From: Ruegeria spongiae
Lineage (GTDB): Bacteria; Pseudomonadota; Alphaproteobacteria; Rhodobacterales; Rhodobacteraceae
Reading direction: 5' to 3'
Length of the DNA: 64,000 nt
Assembly: GCF_023502395.1 (NCBI RefSeq)
Contig: NZ_JAMFMB010000024.1
Coordinates: forward strand, 1 to 64,000
The notes beneath the pieces are model-generated. The model did no database searches. It saw only the letters and a program-made list of their open reading frames with translations, and was not told the DNA's origin. Of the stretch, positions 1 to 9,050 are shown piece by piece. A program made the translations under genes and the position numbers. Every line of letters starts with the position of its first letter. Within the stretch, counting starts at the first letter, position 1.

Positions 1-82
1 CTAATCCATCCTCCCAAAGAAGATGAATCACATCTGAAACCTCAAGGGAACCACTCGCGATTCAAGTTCAAACCGAAACGCT

Positions 83-1516
83 TTAGGGCGCGCGCCACTC
101 GGTGAAGCCAAACTGGATATAGTCGCGCAGATAGATTTCGGCGCAGGCCTGTTCCAGATCGGCATCATAAATATCGGCCAGAGCATAAGGCGCATCATCG
201 TCGGCAGTTTTTGGCACCGGTGCGTCCGTGCGGCCCAATTGCTGGGCAAGGGCGGGCAGTTGCGTAGGCATCTCATCTTCACGCAGGACCATATCCGGCA
301 GGGCAAAACCGGCAAAACCCGCCAGCGTTTCGGTCTGACTGCCCCAGGTCCCATCCACCCGGATCGAAGTCTGCCCTGCCAGGTTTTGCCGGAGAAAGCC
401 CAGAAACGCCTTGAACGCGGCGCGGTGATCGTCCCTGGAGTAGTTTTCATCGGGCGATTCGGGTGGAAGCGGGATCTTGTGGAACTTCCTGAGCAACCGT
501 CGGATCCTCAGATAGCTGCCTGATTCAGTTGACAGAATCTGGCGGCAAAAAACCGAATGTGCGCGGGCCAAAGGATGGCGCAGAACCGTGAAGCGGCGGT
601 GTTCAGGGCGTTCCCGCATCCAGTGCCGAATGGTTTTCTGATTGGCACCAGAGGTCAGGTTGCCCACGGGCACATCATCCAGCGCGGCCATCCATTGCCG
701 GACCTCGGCCTCGGGCCCGCCGCGCACCGGCATGAACATCAACGGCGTTTCCGCCCCCAGCACATAGCCCGGTACCGCCGGACCCCGGCGTGGTTCGAAA
801 TTTGGCGTGCGGGTCAGGTTGAACCGGTCCAACTCTGCCAGAGCTTTCCCAATCGCGCGCGGGTTCGACACCTTGGCTTCGACCGGTTCGGGGTTTTGCC
901 GTTTCAGGCTCTGATCCACGTCCTTTAACCGCCCGTCAACGCCAAGCCAGGCCGCCAGACCATTCAATACCTCGACGTTTTGCAGATATTCATAGGCCAG
1001 ATAGAACGCCGTCTGCCCGGTCTTTTGCAGCGCGTTCAGCAAGGTGATCTGAAAGGACTGGTTGGTTTCGACCTGGTCCAGAAATTCCGGCCCGTCAAAC
1101 TTGGCCTTGGCTTCCTTGCGGCGCTTGATGTTGGTGAGCGTCCATTGCTTGGTCGCGCGCGCGATCTTCCACGAAACATAGCTGTCCAGCGGGTTGCGTG
1201 TCAGGATGATCTTGGCGCAGCGCGGGTCGGAAAGAACGGGGTCCAGAATCCGCGGATCGTGATCGTGGAAATACCGAAATCCGCCCAATGCGTCGGGGAT
1301 ATCGCGGATGGCGGCAAGCAGGGCAAGCGGGTCCTGGTCGCGCGCCTTTTGCGAGATGCCCAGAATCTCGGAATATTTCGGGCCGCCAATGAAATGAGGA
1401 TTGAACGCCTCTCCGTAACTGGTGACGCCGGGCAGTGCATTCAAGTTGGCCTCAAGAAAATTCGAGCCGGTGCGCATCTCGGCAAAGACGATGAAATAGT
1501 TGAAATCGGCGGGCAT
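83..1516 (-). CDS. Two-domain sulfotransferase family protein
   Basis: The 477-residue protein looks like two sulfotransferase modules in tandem. Near the N-terminus, residues 14-20 (MRTGSNF) resemble the 5'-phosphosulfate-binding loop for PAPS, and residues 106-118 (TRNPLDSYVSWKI) resemble the 3'-phosphate-binding motif. A second motif of that kind, LRHPLARAHSVF, lies at residues 312-323 in a C-terminal half that begins near residue 255. It should transfer sulfate from PAPS to a glycan or other surface acceptor. It is the last gene of the minus-strand polysaccharide operon, 6 bp after the GT14-like gene, and the operon also encodes the PAP phosphatase CysQ. The acceptor is unknown, and the second module may be non-catalytic. 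Confidence 0.75.
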   Translation of the reverse strand: MPADFNYFIVFAEMRTGSNFLEANLNALPGVTSYGEAFNPHFIGGPKYSEILGISQKARDQDPLALLAAIRDIPDALGGFRYFHDHDPRILDPVLSDPRCAKIILTRNPLDSYVSWKIARATKQWTLTNIKRRKEAKAKFDGPEFLDQVETNQSFQITLLNALQKTGQTAFYLAYEYLQNVEVLNGLAAWLGVDGRLKDVDQSLKRQNPEPVEAKVSNPRAIGKALAELDRFNLTRTPNFEPRRGPAVPGYVLGAETPLMFMPVRGGPEAEVRQWMAALDDVPVGNLTSGANQKTIRHWMRERPEHRRFTVLRHPLARAHSVFCRQILSTESGSYLRIRRLLRKFHKIPLPPESPDENYSRDDHRAAFKAFLGFLRQNLAGQTSIRVDGTWGSQTETLAGFAGFALPDMVLREDEMPTQLPALAQQLGRTDAPVPKTADDDAPYALADIYDADLEQACAEIYLRDYIQFGFTEWRAP

Positions 1517-1522
1517 GTCGCG

Positions 1523-3223
1523 TCAACGCACCAGATAGGGTTTGCGCAGCGGCCTGGGCTGGCTGACCAGGTCCGGCTCGACCGGGAAATCGCCCATCAG
1601 GTAAGGATGCATGCCCTGGTTCTTGAGGTTTTGCAGGAATTGACCAAAGCCGGTCAGATCAACCATTTTCGGGGCTTCGGTCAGTCGGTGCGTGGGGGCC
1701 GTGGCGATCTCGTCGATGATCATCTGCACCGGCTCCATCGGGGATTCCACGAACTCCGCCATTGTCCAGATCCGTACCCGTGCTTTGGTCAACGGCGAGC
1801 GCAGGATATTCAGATGCTCGCTTTCGATCTTTTGCAGGCGCGCGGCTTCGGCACGCAGATCGGCGAAGTTTCGGTTCGATCGGAACAGCGGCACCGCCCA
1901 GGCACCGGTGATCACCGAAATCTGCGCATTGGTATCGCGCGCCACCAACCAGTTGATCGACTGAGTATCGCCGGGGCCGAATTGGAAACATTGCCGCTCA
2001 CCGCGCGTGTTCCAGATCAGGTTGGTCAGAAAGGCGGTGGGGTTGTAGTCGCGCATCACTGCGTTGTCGCAGAGCGCGCCGTTTATCATCGTGTCACCAC
2101 CGGCGAATTGGACCCGGTCGGGTGCAAATAGGTGACCATGCACGCGCATCCCGGTCGCCTTTTTCAGCCAGGGTTCGAAACCCTCGAAAAGCTCGGTAAA
2201 GCCTTGAAAGACAGAATAGGGGTTCGATGTTAGCCCGTTTTCGTTGCCGTGTCTTGGAAAGCGGCTTTGCATATACAATCCGTCGCGACCGCGGGTGCGC
2301 CGCTCTACCGCCTTGGCAAAGATGCGGTCGATCTTGCCGGGATTGGGCTCAGCCCGTTTCATCGCCTCGGATTGTTCGGTCAGAAATGCTTGATAGAGCC
2401 GGTTGGCACGCGGCCAGATCTTGCGGGCCACAAAGCAGTCGGACCGCCGCAAGAGCTGCAGGTGATCGTCGTAGAAGATATGCGGCTTGCCCCTGAAATC
2501 AAACTTCGACAGGGTCAGAGAGCGGCTTTCGATACGGCTGGAATATTGTCGCGCCAGTGTCTGGTAGTAACTTTCGTCGGGGATCCAGACCTGCCGGAAG
2601 TATCGGTCATAGCGCGCGCGGTTGGGGTCCTGAAGGATCGCGGACAGGGTTTGACGGGTCAGGCACCACCACTGGCTGCCCATATGAGGCGTCAACCCTT
2701 CGGGGATATCGCGCCTCAGGCCCAGTGCGCGTTGAAATGCGACGAATTTGTCGAAGAGGAACCGGTTTTTACGCCACGAGAACGGAAAACGCAGCGTGAA
2801 TCTTTCGCTGTCCAACCCGCCAACGGTCCAAGGCACATCGGCGGTGGTGGCGCTTTCGATGAAATCGGTATGGGGCCGGTCGGCCAGGTAGTCGATCAAT
2901 TCCTGCACCGGGCGCAGCGGCAGGCAGGCCCCCGAGGCCAGATAGACATGGCGCACATCGGCAAACGTCTCAAGCATCATTTCCGAGGCGGATTGCGAAG
3001 CGGCAACAATACCCCAGGTGCCCCATTCGCATGTGTGGCGCTTGCTGAACAGGATCTGCGGGTCGTTGGCACAGGCGGTGCGGAAGGCATCGAAGATCGG
3101 GCGGGGCACCTTCCGGTCCACGTGAATGACGACCGGGCATCCAGCTGCGCGCCAATGACGCACCACCTGCTCGGCTCGATCCAGCGCGCTATGGACCAGC
3201 ATGACGATGCCGACGCTGCTCAT
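1523..3223 (-). CDS. GT14 (core-2/I-branching-like) glycosyltransferase with an extra C-terminal domain
   Basis: 566 residues from the ATG at 3223, which overlaps the upstream glycosyltransferase stop as ATGA; an upstream extension in frame lies inside that gene. The N-terminal ~300 residues resemble beta-1,6-N-acetylglucosaminyltransferases of the Branch family: an opening VMLVHSALDRAEQ strand, VVIHVDRK, and YLASGACLPLRP in the position of the family's 'LSGxDYPL' motif. Residues ~300-566 form a second region I cannot assign, with GHLFAPDRVQFAGGD and FGPGDTQSINWLVARD. No signal peptide is seen, so it probably acts in the cytoplasm on a lipid-linked or nascent glycan. The sugar specificity cannot be read from sequence. 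Confidence 0.8.
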   Translation of the reverse strand: MSSVGIVMLVHSALDRAEQVVRHWRAAGCPVVIHVDRKVPRPIFDAFRTACANDPQILFSKRHTCEWGTWGIVAASQSASEMMLETFADVRHVYLASGACLPLRPVQELIDYLADRPHTDFIESATTADVPWTVGGLDSERFTLRFPFSWRKNRFLFDKFVAFQRALGLRRDIPEGLTPHMGSQWWCLTRQTLSAILQDPNRARYDRYFRQVWIPDESYYQTLARQYSSRIESRSLTLSKFDFRGKPHIFYDDHLQLLRRSDCFVARKIWPRANRLYQAFLTEQSEAMKRAEPNPGKIDRIFAKAVERRTRGRDGLYMQSRFPRHGNENGLTSNPYSVFQGFTELFEGFEPWLKKATGMRVHGHLFAPDRVQFAGGDTMINGALCDNAVMRDYNPTAFLTNLIWNTRGERQCFQFGPGDTQSINWLVARDTNAQISVITGAWAVPLFRSNRNFADLRAEAARLQKIESEHLNILRSPLTKARVRIWTMAEFVESPMEPVQMIIDEIATAPTHRLTEAPKMVDLTGFGQFLQNLKNQGMHPYLMGDFPVEPDLVSQPRPLRKPYLVR

Positions 3224-4230
3224 GCCCAGTTCCCCTTGGACATGAGGCCGAGAATCTCGAGCTGGCGCCAATTGATGTATCGTTCGGACCACTTGCACCA
3301 CATGTCCGGCAGGTCCTGCCTTGCCTTTTCATAGGCGTGGTATTCGGCCGAATTGGCATAGTGCTGATTGCGCTGCACCTCTTCTTTTGCCTTGGCCGAG
3401 AATGTGTCCAGAAACTTTGTGTGCAACAGCGCGCCGCTGGCTTTTTCACCGCCCCATTCCTCATAGACCTGGTTCAACCCGCGCGGCAACAGGGTATGGG
3501 TGGAGCTGACATAGGCGTATTTGCGGTGCCATTTGACCAGCGGAATCTTGTTTAGCGCGGGGGCTTTCTTTGGCCTGTCGGCAAAGAATACCCTGCTGCG
3601 CGGTCCGCCCTGGATCCACAGATTTCCATAAGTGGGGTTTTTGGTGATCGAGTAATTGCCGCTGTCGAACCATTGCGCGATTTCCAACGGGTCCTGACCG
3701 GGCTGATAGGGGACATCGCCCAGCTTTCCCTTGGGATAGACATCAACCAGCATCGCCCCGAAGCTGCGGATCGAGGAGCCTTCAAGCCAGTCGGTCAGCG
3801 CCTGGATCGGGCGGGTGTCGCAGAACGGATAGATAAAGAACTCGTCCGGATCGACAACCAGTGTCCAGTGGCCATGCGCATAGCTGCGCTTGAGGTAGTT
3901 CATCCAGTCGACGCCGTGGGTCGCGCGACGGTAGTTGTGGCGCGTGTGCCAGACCGAGATGTCGCTTTGCCCCGCCAGATATTCCAGCGTGCCGTCACTG
4001 CTGTCATTGTCGACCAGCAGGAAATGGTCGATGCCCATTTCGCGATAGTATTTCAGGAAATAGGGCAGCCTGATCTTTTCGTTGCGGATGGTGCTGACCA
4101 GCAGAACATCGCCGGGTTTGATCGCACTGGTATTGTCATGAACCTTTGATAGCTCGCGACCTTTCCGAAGGCAGCGCAAAAGACGGCGCCGACGCCGCAA
4201 CCTCATACGATAGGAATCCCACAGACTCAC
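3220..4230 (-). CDS. Glycosyltransferase family 2-type protein
   Basis: 336 residues. A basic N-terminus (residues 9-23) is followed by a GT-A fold start: LLVSTIRNE at 43-51, a nucleotide-binding segment LLVDNDSSDGT at 71-81, and the metal-binding DxD at D127/D129 in VVDPDEFF. This matches the Glyco_tranf_2_4 type. It is a paralogue of the gene at 5270-6319, sharing the same order of motifs plus GNLWIQGG, RVFFADRP, LNKIPLVKW and LLHTKF. The stop overlaps the GT14-like start (ATGA). A 202-bp gap separates it from the FkbM gene upstream. Donor and acceptor are unknown. Confidence 0.85.
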   Translation of the reverse strand: MSLWDSYRMRLRRRRRLLRCLRKGRELSKVHDNTSAIKPGDVLLVSTIRNEKIRLPYFLKYYREMGIDHFLLVDNDSSDGTLEYLAGQSDISVWHTRHNYRRATHGVDWMNYLKRSYAHGHWTLVVDPDEFFIYPFCDTRPIQALTDWLEGSSIRSFGAMLVDVYPKGKLGDVPYQPGQDPLEIAQWFDSGNYSITKNPTYGNLWIQGGPRSRVFFADRPKKAPALNKIPLVKWHRKYAYVSSTHTLLPRGLNQVYEEWGGEKASGALLHTKFLDTFSAKAKEEVQRNQHYANSAEYHAYEKARQDLPDMWCKWSERYINWRQLEILGLMSKGNWA

Positions 4231-4432
4231 GATATGTCCAACCTTCGAGTGGTACGCCTGGACTGGCCCTGACCGGAGCCACCCGGCATGGAGCGATGAT
4301 GCAACATATAGCCCATTTAACCGTATTGAATATTAATGGGGTTAAAATGCGTTATCATTTTGGCTTTTGTGCCACGCCTCGCGTGCCTATGTGACGAGTG
4401 AAACGGGGTCGCGGGGAAATTTTTCCCACCCG
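4231..4432. other. 202-bp gap inside the polysaccharide operon
   Basis: This is the only sizeable gap in the minus-strand operon. It is more AT-rich than its surroundings around 4315-4375. I find no credible small gene, no strong hairpin with a T-run and no convincing sigma-70 pair. It may hold an internal promoter for the three genes downstream. Confidence 0.4.
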
Positions 4433-5194
4433 TCACCCCCTGAACAGAAAGCTGGGAAACTGGCCAAGCGCGCGCGGGGTTTGCATTGCTTGCGCGGTGG
4501 GACTTGGTGCGCCATCGGCCTCGCAATGTTGATAGAACGCCAGACCATCGGACAACCCGCGCATGGCGTCTTGACGGGTGCCCTCATCCAGAAAGGGCGC
4601 ATGGGTCGACAGATAGAGCGTTGGGCGCTGCGTCTTCAGCCAGGGCAAAAGCGTCGGCAGCAGCGAAAACTCTGCCCCCTCGACATCCATTTTGACCAAC
4701 GAAACACCGCTCAGATCAACCGCTTGCACGATCTGATCCCATGTGGCGCTGATCACCTCGGTGCCACGTTCCGGATCGCCCAGCACCGAGGTCATCGAGT
4801 CGCCTGCCTCACCGCCGAGGCTGGCCATGCGGACAACGCCGGTGTCTTTCCAGAGCGCCACGCCAAAGGCCGAGACATTGCGGATATTGTTCAACTCTAA
4901 GTTCCAGATCAGATGGCGATAGGCCACCGGATCAGGCTCGAAACACCAGACATGACGGGCGCGCCGTGCGGCATAAAGAACAGTCGGGCCGATCCAGGCG
5001 CCGATATCCACATAGTCACGGTCGGGCGACAGATGCTGGTCGAGCACGGCAAAGGTGTCGCGCTCCCAATTGCCGGTCGAGGCTTTGCGCCAGAATTTCG
5101 AATGATAGGGGTCCAGCCGGAACGGTTCGCCGTTCAGGGTGCCGTTGTAATGGCCGCGCGCGCGGTAGAACATCTTACGCGCTTTGGTGAGCAT
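4433..5194 (-). CDS. FkbM family SAM-dependent methyltransferase
   Basis: 253 residues from the ATG at 5194, preceded by AGAGAGG at a good distance; a longer frame upstream has no such site. The SAM-binding motif I is VDIGAWIGP at residues 62-70, followed by the acidic motif II segment CFEPDP at 84-89. A later LVKMDVEGAEF is typical of the FkbM family. It probably O-methylates a sugar of the surface glycan made by the neighbouring glycosyltransferases. The substrate is not readable from the sequence. Confidence 0.85.
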   Translation of the reverse strand: MLTKARKMFYRARGHYNGTLNGEPFRLDPYHSKFWRKASTGNWERDTFAVLDQHLSPDRDYVDIGAWIGPTVLYAARRARHVWCFEPDPVAYRHLIWNLELNNIRNVSAFGVALWKDTGVVRMASLGGEAGDSMTSVLGDPERGTEVISATWDQIVQAVDLSGVSLVKMDVEGAEFSLLPTLLPWLKTQRPTLYLSTHAPFLDEGTRQDAMRGLSDGLAFYQHCEADGAPSPTAQAMQTPRALGQFPSFLFRG

Positions 5195-5269
5195 GGGCTG
5201 CCTCTCTTGTCTTTGGTGTTTGCGGCTCCGACCTGCCATATCCAGATCGCGCCGCAAGGTCGAGACCTG

Positions 5270-6319
5270 TCACCGCCCATCCCAGCCGCCGCTATTCAGC
5301 AGGCCCAGCCGCTCCAGCTTTTGCCAGTTCTCATAGCGTTGCGATTGCCGCGTCCAGAGAGTCGGGGCGGCGGCAATCCGGTCGTAATAGGGGCCGAATT
5401 CCTCGGGATGGGTGAAATGCTGCCCGCGCTGTTGTTCGATGGCGGATTTGGGCAGGATCTCGGGCAGGAATTTCGTGTGCAGCAAGACGCCCGAAGGTGC
5501 AGTGCCTCCGGGTCCGTCATAGGCGAAATTCAGGTTGCGCGGCAGGATCGAGTGGCAGGAATTCACGTATGCATATCGCCGCGACCAGCGGATCAGCGGG
5601 ATCTTGTTGAGCGTGGGCGAGCGTTCGGGACGGTCGGCAAAGAACACCCGTTCACGGGCGCCACCTTGTACCCAGAGATTGCCCAGCGGCACCTGCCACT
5701 GCCCGCGATAGGGGCCCGGATCGAAGCCGTTCACCACGTCAAGCGGGTTGGTCTCCGGGTCATGGCTTTGCGCGCCGATCGGCCCTTCGGGGTAGAGGTC
5801 CAGCATCAGCGCGCCAAACACAGGCCGGTTCTGCGCGTCGAGCCATCCGGTCAGATCGCGCAATCCGGAACGGTCGCAATGGGCAAAGACCAGCAGCTCG
5901 TCCGCATCGGCCATCAATACCCAGTGCCCATGCGCGTACCGCATTTGCAGCCAGGTCACCCAATCCAGGCCGAACCGGGCCTCCCGGTAAGAGGCCGCCG
6001 CGTGCCACAGCGACACATCCGGCTGGTCGCGCAGCAACTCGGAGGTGCCGTCGTCGCTGTCATTGTCGACAATCAGGAAGTGGTCGATGCCCAGCCTGCG
6101 GTAATAGTCCAGGAAGTGCGGCAATCGCGTGATCTCGTTACGCATGGTGGCAACCAGCAGGATATCATCCGGCCTGATCTGCGTGGTCCGGTCCACCAGC
6201 GCGCGCAAGTGGTGGCGACTGCGCCAGGACCGCCAAAGCAATCGCCGCCGCTTCCACCGCAAACGATAGGCGTCTTTCCAGCCTATCGCGGTCGGCGGGG
6301 CGGAGGCGACAGCGCGCAT
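5270..6319 (-). CDS. Glycosyltransferase family 2-type protein (paralogue of 3220-4230)
   Basis: 349 residues. A strongly basic N-terminus precedes LLVATMRNE (54-62), FLIVDNDSDDGT (81-92) and a DxD motif in MADADELL (D138, D140). Conserved later blocks (GNLWVQGG, RVFFADRP, LNKIPLIRW, LLHTKF) match those of the sister protein downstream. Two such paralogues in one operon suggest successive additions of similar sugars. The start is 4 bp after the galE stop, indicating translational coupling. Confidence 0.85.
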   Translation of the reverse strand: MRAVASAPPTAIGWKDAYRLRWKRRRLLWRSWRSRHHLRALVDRTTQIRPDDILLVATMRNEITRLPHFLDYYRRLGIDHFLIVDNDSDDGTSELLRDQPDVSLWHAAASYREARFGLDWVTWLQMRYAHGHWVLMADADELLVFAHCDRSGLRDLTGWLDAQNRPVFGALMLDLYPEGPIGAQSHDPETNPLDVVNGFDPGPYRGQWQVPLGNLWVQGGARERVFFADRPERSPTLNKIPLIRWSRRYAYVNSCHSILPRNLNFAYDGPGGTAPSGVLLHTKFLPEILPKSAIEQQRGQHFTHPEEFGPYYDRIAAAPTLWTRQSQRYENWQKLERLGLLNSGGWDGR

Positions 6320-6323
6320 TGCG

Positions 6324-7307
6324 TTACTTCTCGTAGTGCCCGTTTTGATGCCAGCGCCAGGCGTCAGCGATCATCCGGTCCAGTTTCGACCGCTCCGGTT
6401 TCCAGCCCAATTCCTGCAGCGCGCGGACCGAGCCCGAGACCAGTTTGGTGCAGTCGCCCGCCCGGCGCGATCCGATCTCGTAAGGAACCTCGCGATTGGT
6501 GACCGATTTCGAATGATCGATCACCTGGCGCACCGAAAAGCCCGAGCCTGTGCCCAGGTTGAACACCCGGCTGCCCTTGCCCTCGCGCAGCCAGCCCAAA
6601 CCCAGCACATGGGCATCCACCAGATCGCAGACATGCACATAATCGCGGATGCAGGTGCCGTCTGGCGTGTCGTAATCGGTGCCGAACACGGTCAGCGCGG
6701 CGCGCTTGCCGTCAATGGCGTCCAGCATCAGCGGCACCAGATGGGTTTCGGGGCGGTGGAATTCGCCCACCTCTCCCTCAGGGTCGGCACCCGCAACGTT
6801 GAAGTAGCGGAAAATCACATGGCGCAGCCCGTGTGCTGCTTCGAAGTCCACAAGGATATCCTCGATGGCGCGTTTCGAGGCCCCATAAGCGTTGAGCGGC
6901 AGTTGCGGCGTGTCTTCGTCCAGCACCACATTATCATGCTCGCCGTAAGTGGCGCAGGTCGAGGAGAAGACGAAATCCAGGCAGCCCGCCGCCACTGCCG
7001 CCTCGATCAGGTTCAGCGAGCCGGTCACGTTATTGGTCCAGTAGCGTCCCGGCTGTGACATCGCCTCGCCCACCTGGCTGAGGGCGGCGAAATGCATCAC
7101 GGCGGCGGGTTTGTAGGTGGCAAAAACTTCGTCCAGCCGCGCCCGGTCCAGCAAATCGCCCTGCTCAAACGGGCCAAATTTGACCGCGTCCTGCCAGCCG
7201 GTGACCAGATTGTCGAAAGTGACGGGGGTGAACCCCGCTGCGGCCAGCGCCTTGCAGGCATGCGAGCCGATATAGCCCGCGCCCCCGGTTACCAATATAT
7301 TTGTCAT
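6324..7307 (-). CDS. galE: UDP-glucose 4-epimerase
   Basis: 327 residues, a normal length for GalE of the extended short-chain dehydrogenase family. The NAD-binding glycine motif is VTGGAGYIGSH at residues 6-16. The catalytic set is S115/S116 with Y141 and K145 in YGASK. It interconverts UDP-glucose and UDP-galactose in the cytoplasm and would supply a donor to the adjacent glycosyltransferases. It starts 25 bp after the kdsB stop in the same operon. Confidence 0.93.
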   Translation of the reverse strand: MTNILVTGGAGYIGSHACKALAAAGFTPVTFDNLVTGWQDAVKFGPFEQGDLLDRARLDEVFATYKPAAVMHFAALSQVGEAMSQPGRYWTNNVTGSLNLIEAAVAAGCLDFVFSSTCATYGEHDNVVLDEDTPQLPLNAYGASKRAIEDILVDFEAAHGLRHVIFRYFNVAGADPEGEVGEFHRPETHLVPLMLDAIDGKRAALTVFGTDYDTPDGTCIRDYVHVCDLVDAHVLGLGWLREGKGSRVFNLGTGSGFSVRQVIDHSKSVTNREVPYEIGSRRAGDCTKLVSGSVRALQELGWKPERSKLDRMIADAWRWHQNGHYEK

Positions 7308-7332
7308 GACCTGCTCTGCCTTTGTTAGAGCC

Positions 7333-8133
7333 CTATTCGAGCCCCATATCTTTCATCATCGCTTCCAGCCGGGGCACATCCTCGGGGTTGTTCAGCTCCC
7401 AGAACTGACGGCCGCGCGCCTTGACCTCGACACAGAGCACCCGGTGGCCCTGTTCCATGAACCTGAGCTGCTCCAGCCCCTCCAGCTGTTCCAACGGCCC
7501 GATCGGCCAGTCCGGGTAAGAGGACAGCGCCTCGGGCCGGTAAGCATAGACGCCGACATGGTGAAAGACCGGTGTGGCTGCGTCATCACCGTAGGTCTGG
7601 CTGGTGTAGGGCACCACTTCTTTCGAGAAATACATGGCCGTGTGATTGGCCGAGAACACTGCTGTGGTGCCGCCAACCCGGTCGTGTTTGCGGTCATGCA
7701 GGAAGCTGTTGAGCGCCGCGCCGTCACAGCGCAACACCGGGGTCGCGACACCGGCACCGGGGCTGTTGCGCAGGCCCGCCACCAGATCCTCGACAAACCA
7801 ATGCGGGGTCAGCGGCGCGTCGCCCTGCAGGTTCACGATGATCTCATAATCGCCACCCAGCGCGGCGTGCGCCTCGGCACAGCGTTCGGTGCCGTTGCGG
7901 CAGGTGTCCGAGGTCATCACGACCTCGGCCCCGAAAGCCTCTGAGGCGTCGCGAATCCGATCATCATCGGTCGCCACCACAACACGGTCCACGCCCGAGA
8001 CGGCGCAAGCCGCACGCCAGGAGCGTTCGATCAGGGTCTGCGATTTGCCGGTCGCGCCTGTGAGCGGGACCAAGGGCTTGCCGGGATAGCGGGTCGAGGG
8101 GTAGCGCGCGGGGATGACGATCAGGACGGACAT
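7333..8133 (-). CDS. kdsB: 3-deoxy-manno-octulosonate cytidylyltransferase (CMP-Kdo synthetase)
   Basis: 266 residues. It begins VLIVIPARYPSTRYPGKPL, the CTP-binding loop of the family, and continues with VVVATDDDRI and VNLQGDAPL, the usual KdsB motifs. It activates Kdo as CMP-Kdo for lipid A core or for a Kdo-based capsule linker. Its location among glycosyltransferases and near a capsule-type permease favours the second role (KpsU-like), but sequence alone does not separate the two. The start overlaps the cysQ stop by one base (TGATG). Confidence 0.92.
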   Translation of the reverse strand: MSVLIVIPARYPSTRYPGKPLVPLTGATGKSQTLIERSWRAACAVSGVDRVVVATDDDRIRDASEAFGAEVVMTSDTCRNGTERCAEAHAALGGDYEIIVNLQGDAPLTPHWFVEDLVAGLRNSPGAGVATPVLRCDGAALNSFLHDRKHDRVGGTTAVFSANHTAMYFSKEVVPYTSQTYGDDAATPVFHHVGVYAYRPEALSSYPDWPIGPLEQLEGLEQLRFMEQGHRVLCVEVKARGRQFWELNNPEDVPRLEAMMKDMGLE

Positions 8134-8930
8134 CAGGCTTCTTTCAACTCGACACCGGGCGCATAGGCGATGAAGAACGGGTTGGCATAGCCGTCCTTGC
8201 CGTAGGCCAGCGGTTCATGGGTGTCAAAGCGCACCACCTTGCCGCCTGCGCCTGCCAGAACCGCGTGGCCCGCTGCGGTGTCCCATTCCATGGTGCGGCC
8301 CACGCGGGGATAGATGTCGGCCTCGCCAGTGGCGACCAGACAGAATTTCAGCGATGATCCCGCGCTTTTGCTGTCCTTGACGCTGTATTTGTTGATGTAG
8401 TCGTCGGTGGCCTGATCGCGATGCGATTTCGAGGCGACCACCATCAGCGCGGAATTGTCCGCGTCTGAAACCGAAATCGGTGCGGTCGCGCCCGGTGCCG
8501 CCTTGTCCAGCGCGCCGGTTTCTTCAACCGATTGGCCATCGGGCAACGTGTAGAACATGCGATCCTTGGCGGGGGCATAGACCACACCACGCGTTGGCAC
8601 GCCATTCTCGACCAGTGCGATGTTGACAGTGAAGTCGCCGCGCCGATGGATGAATTCCTTGGTTCCGTCCAGCGGGTCGACGATCAGAAAGGTGTCGCCC
8701 TTGGTGGAATGCGAGGCCGCCTGTTCCTCGGTCACCAGCAGGATATCGGGAAAAGCGGCACGCAGCCCGGCCGAGATCAATGCGTCAGCTGCCTCATCCG
8801 CTTCGGTGACCGGGCTGTCATCGGATTTGACCTTCACGTCGAAATCGTCGGAGTTGTAGATCTCCATGATCTTGTCCCCGGCTTCGATTGCCAGCCGCCG
8901 GATGACGGGAATTAGATCTTCGTAAGTCAC
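8133..8930 (-). CDS. cysQ: 3'(2'),5'-bisphosphate nucleotidase
   Basis: 265 residues from the GTG at 8930, chosen because GGAG sits 7 nt upstream; an in-frame extension to 9005 adds unconserved residues. Inositol-monophosphatase superfamily motifs are present: the metal-binding EE at 68-69, DPLDGT at 85-90 and a late WDTAAGHAVL. The enzyme hydrolyses PAP to AMP and phosphate. PAP is the by-product of PAPS-dependent sulfotransferases, so it fits with the sulfotransferase at the other end of this operon. It is the first gene of the operon. Confidence 0.9.
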   Translation of the reverse strand: MTYEDLIPVIRRLAIEAGDKIMEIYNSDDFDVKVKSDDSPVTEADEAADALISAGLRAAFPDILLVTEEQAASHSTKGDTFLIVDPLDGTKEFIHRRGDFTVNIALVENGVPTRGVVYAPAKDRMFYTLPDGQSVEETGALDKAAPGATAPISVSDADNSALMVVASKSHRDQATDDYINKYSVKDSKSAGSSLKFCLVATGEADIYPRVGRTMEWDTAAGHAVLAGAGGKVVRFDTHEPLAYGKDGYANPFFIAYAPGVELKEA

Positions 8931-9050
8931 AAAAATGCTCCGATCTTGTGATTTGTTGCTCTGACGCATTGGTGCTCTTATGCTGTTCCTGTAACGGAAC
9001 GGCAAGATTTCCGTGCGAGTTTTTGGGCAGCATTACGGGACGAGCCAAAC
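8931..9050. promoter_or_regulatory. Divergent promoter region between cysQ and the ABC permease
   Basis: About 120 bp separate the two divergent starts. On the plus strand, TTGCTC (8956-8961) and TATGCT (8979-8984) are spaced by 17 bp, a plausible sigma-70 promoter. An inverted repeat GTTCC-N6-GGAAC lies immediately downstream at 8985-9000 and could be an operator. I find no clear minus-strand promoter for cysQ. Confidence 0.4.
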
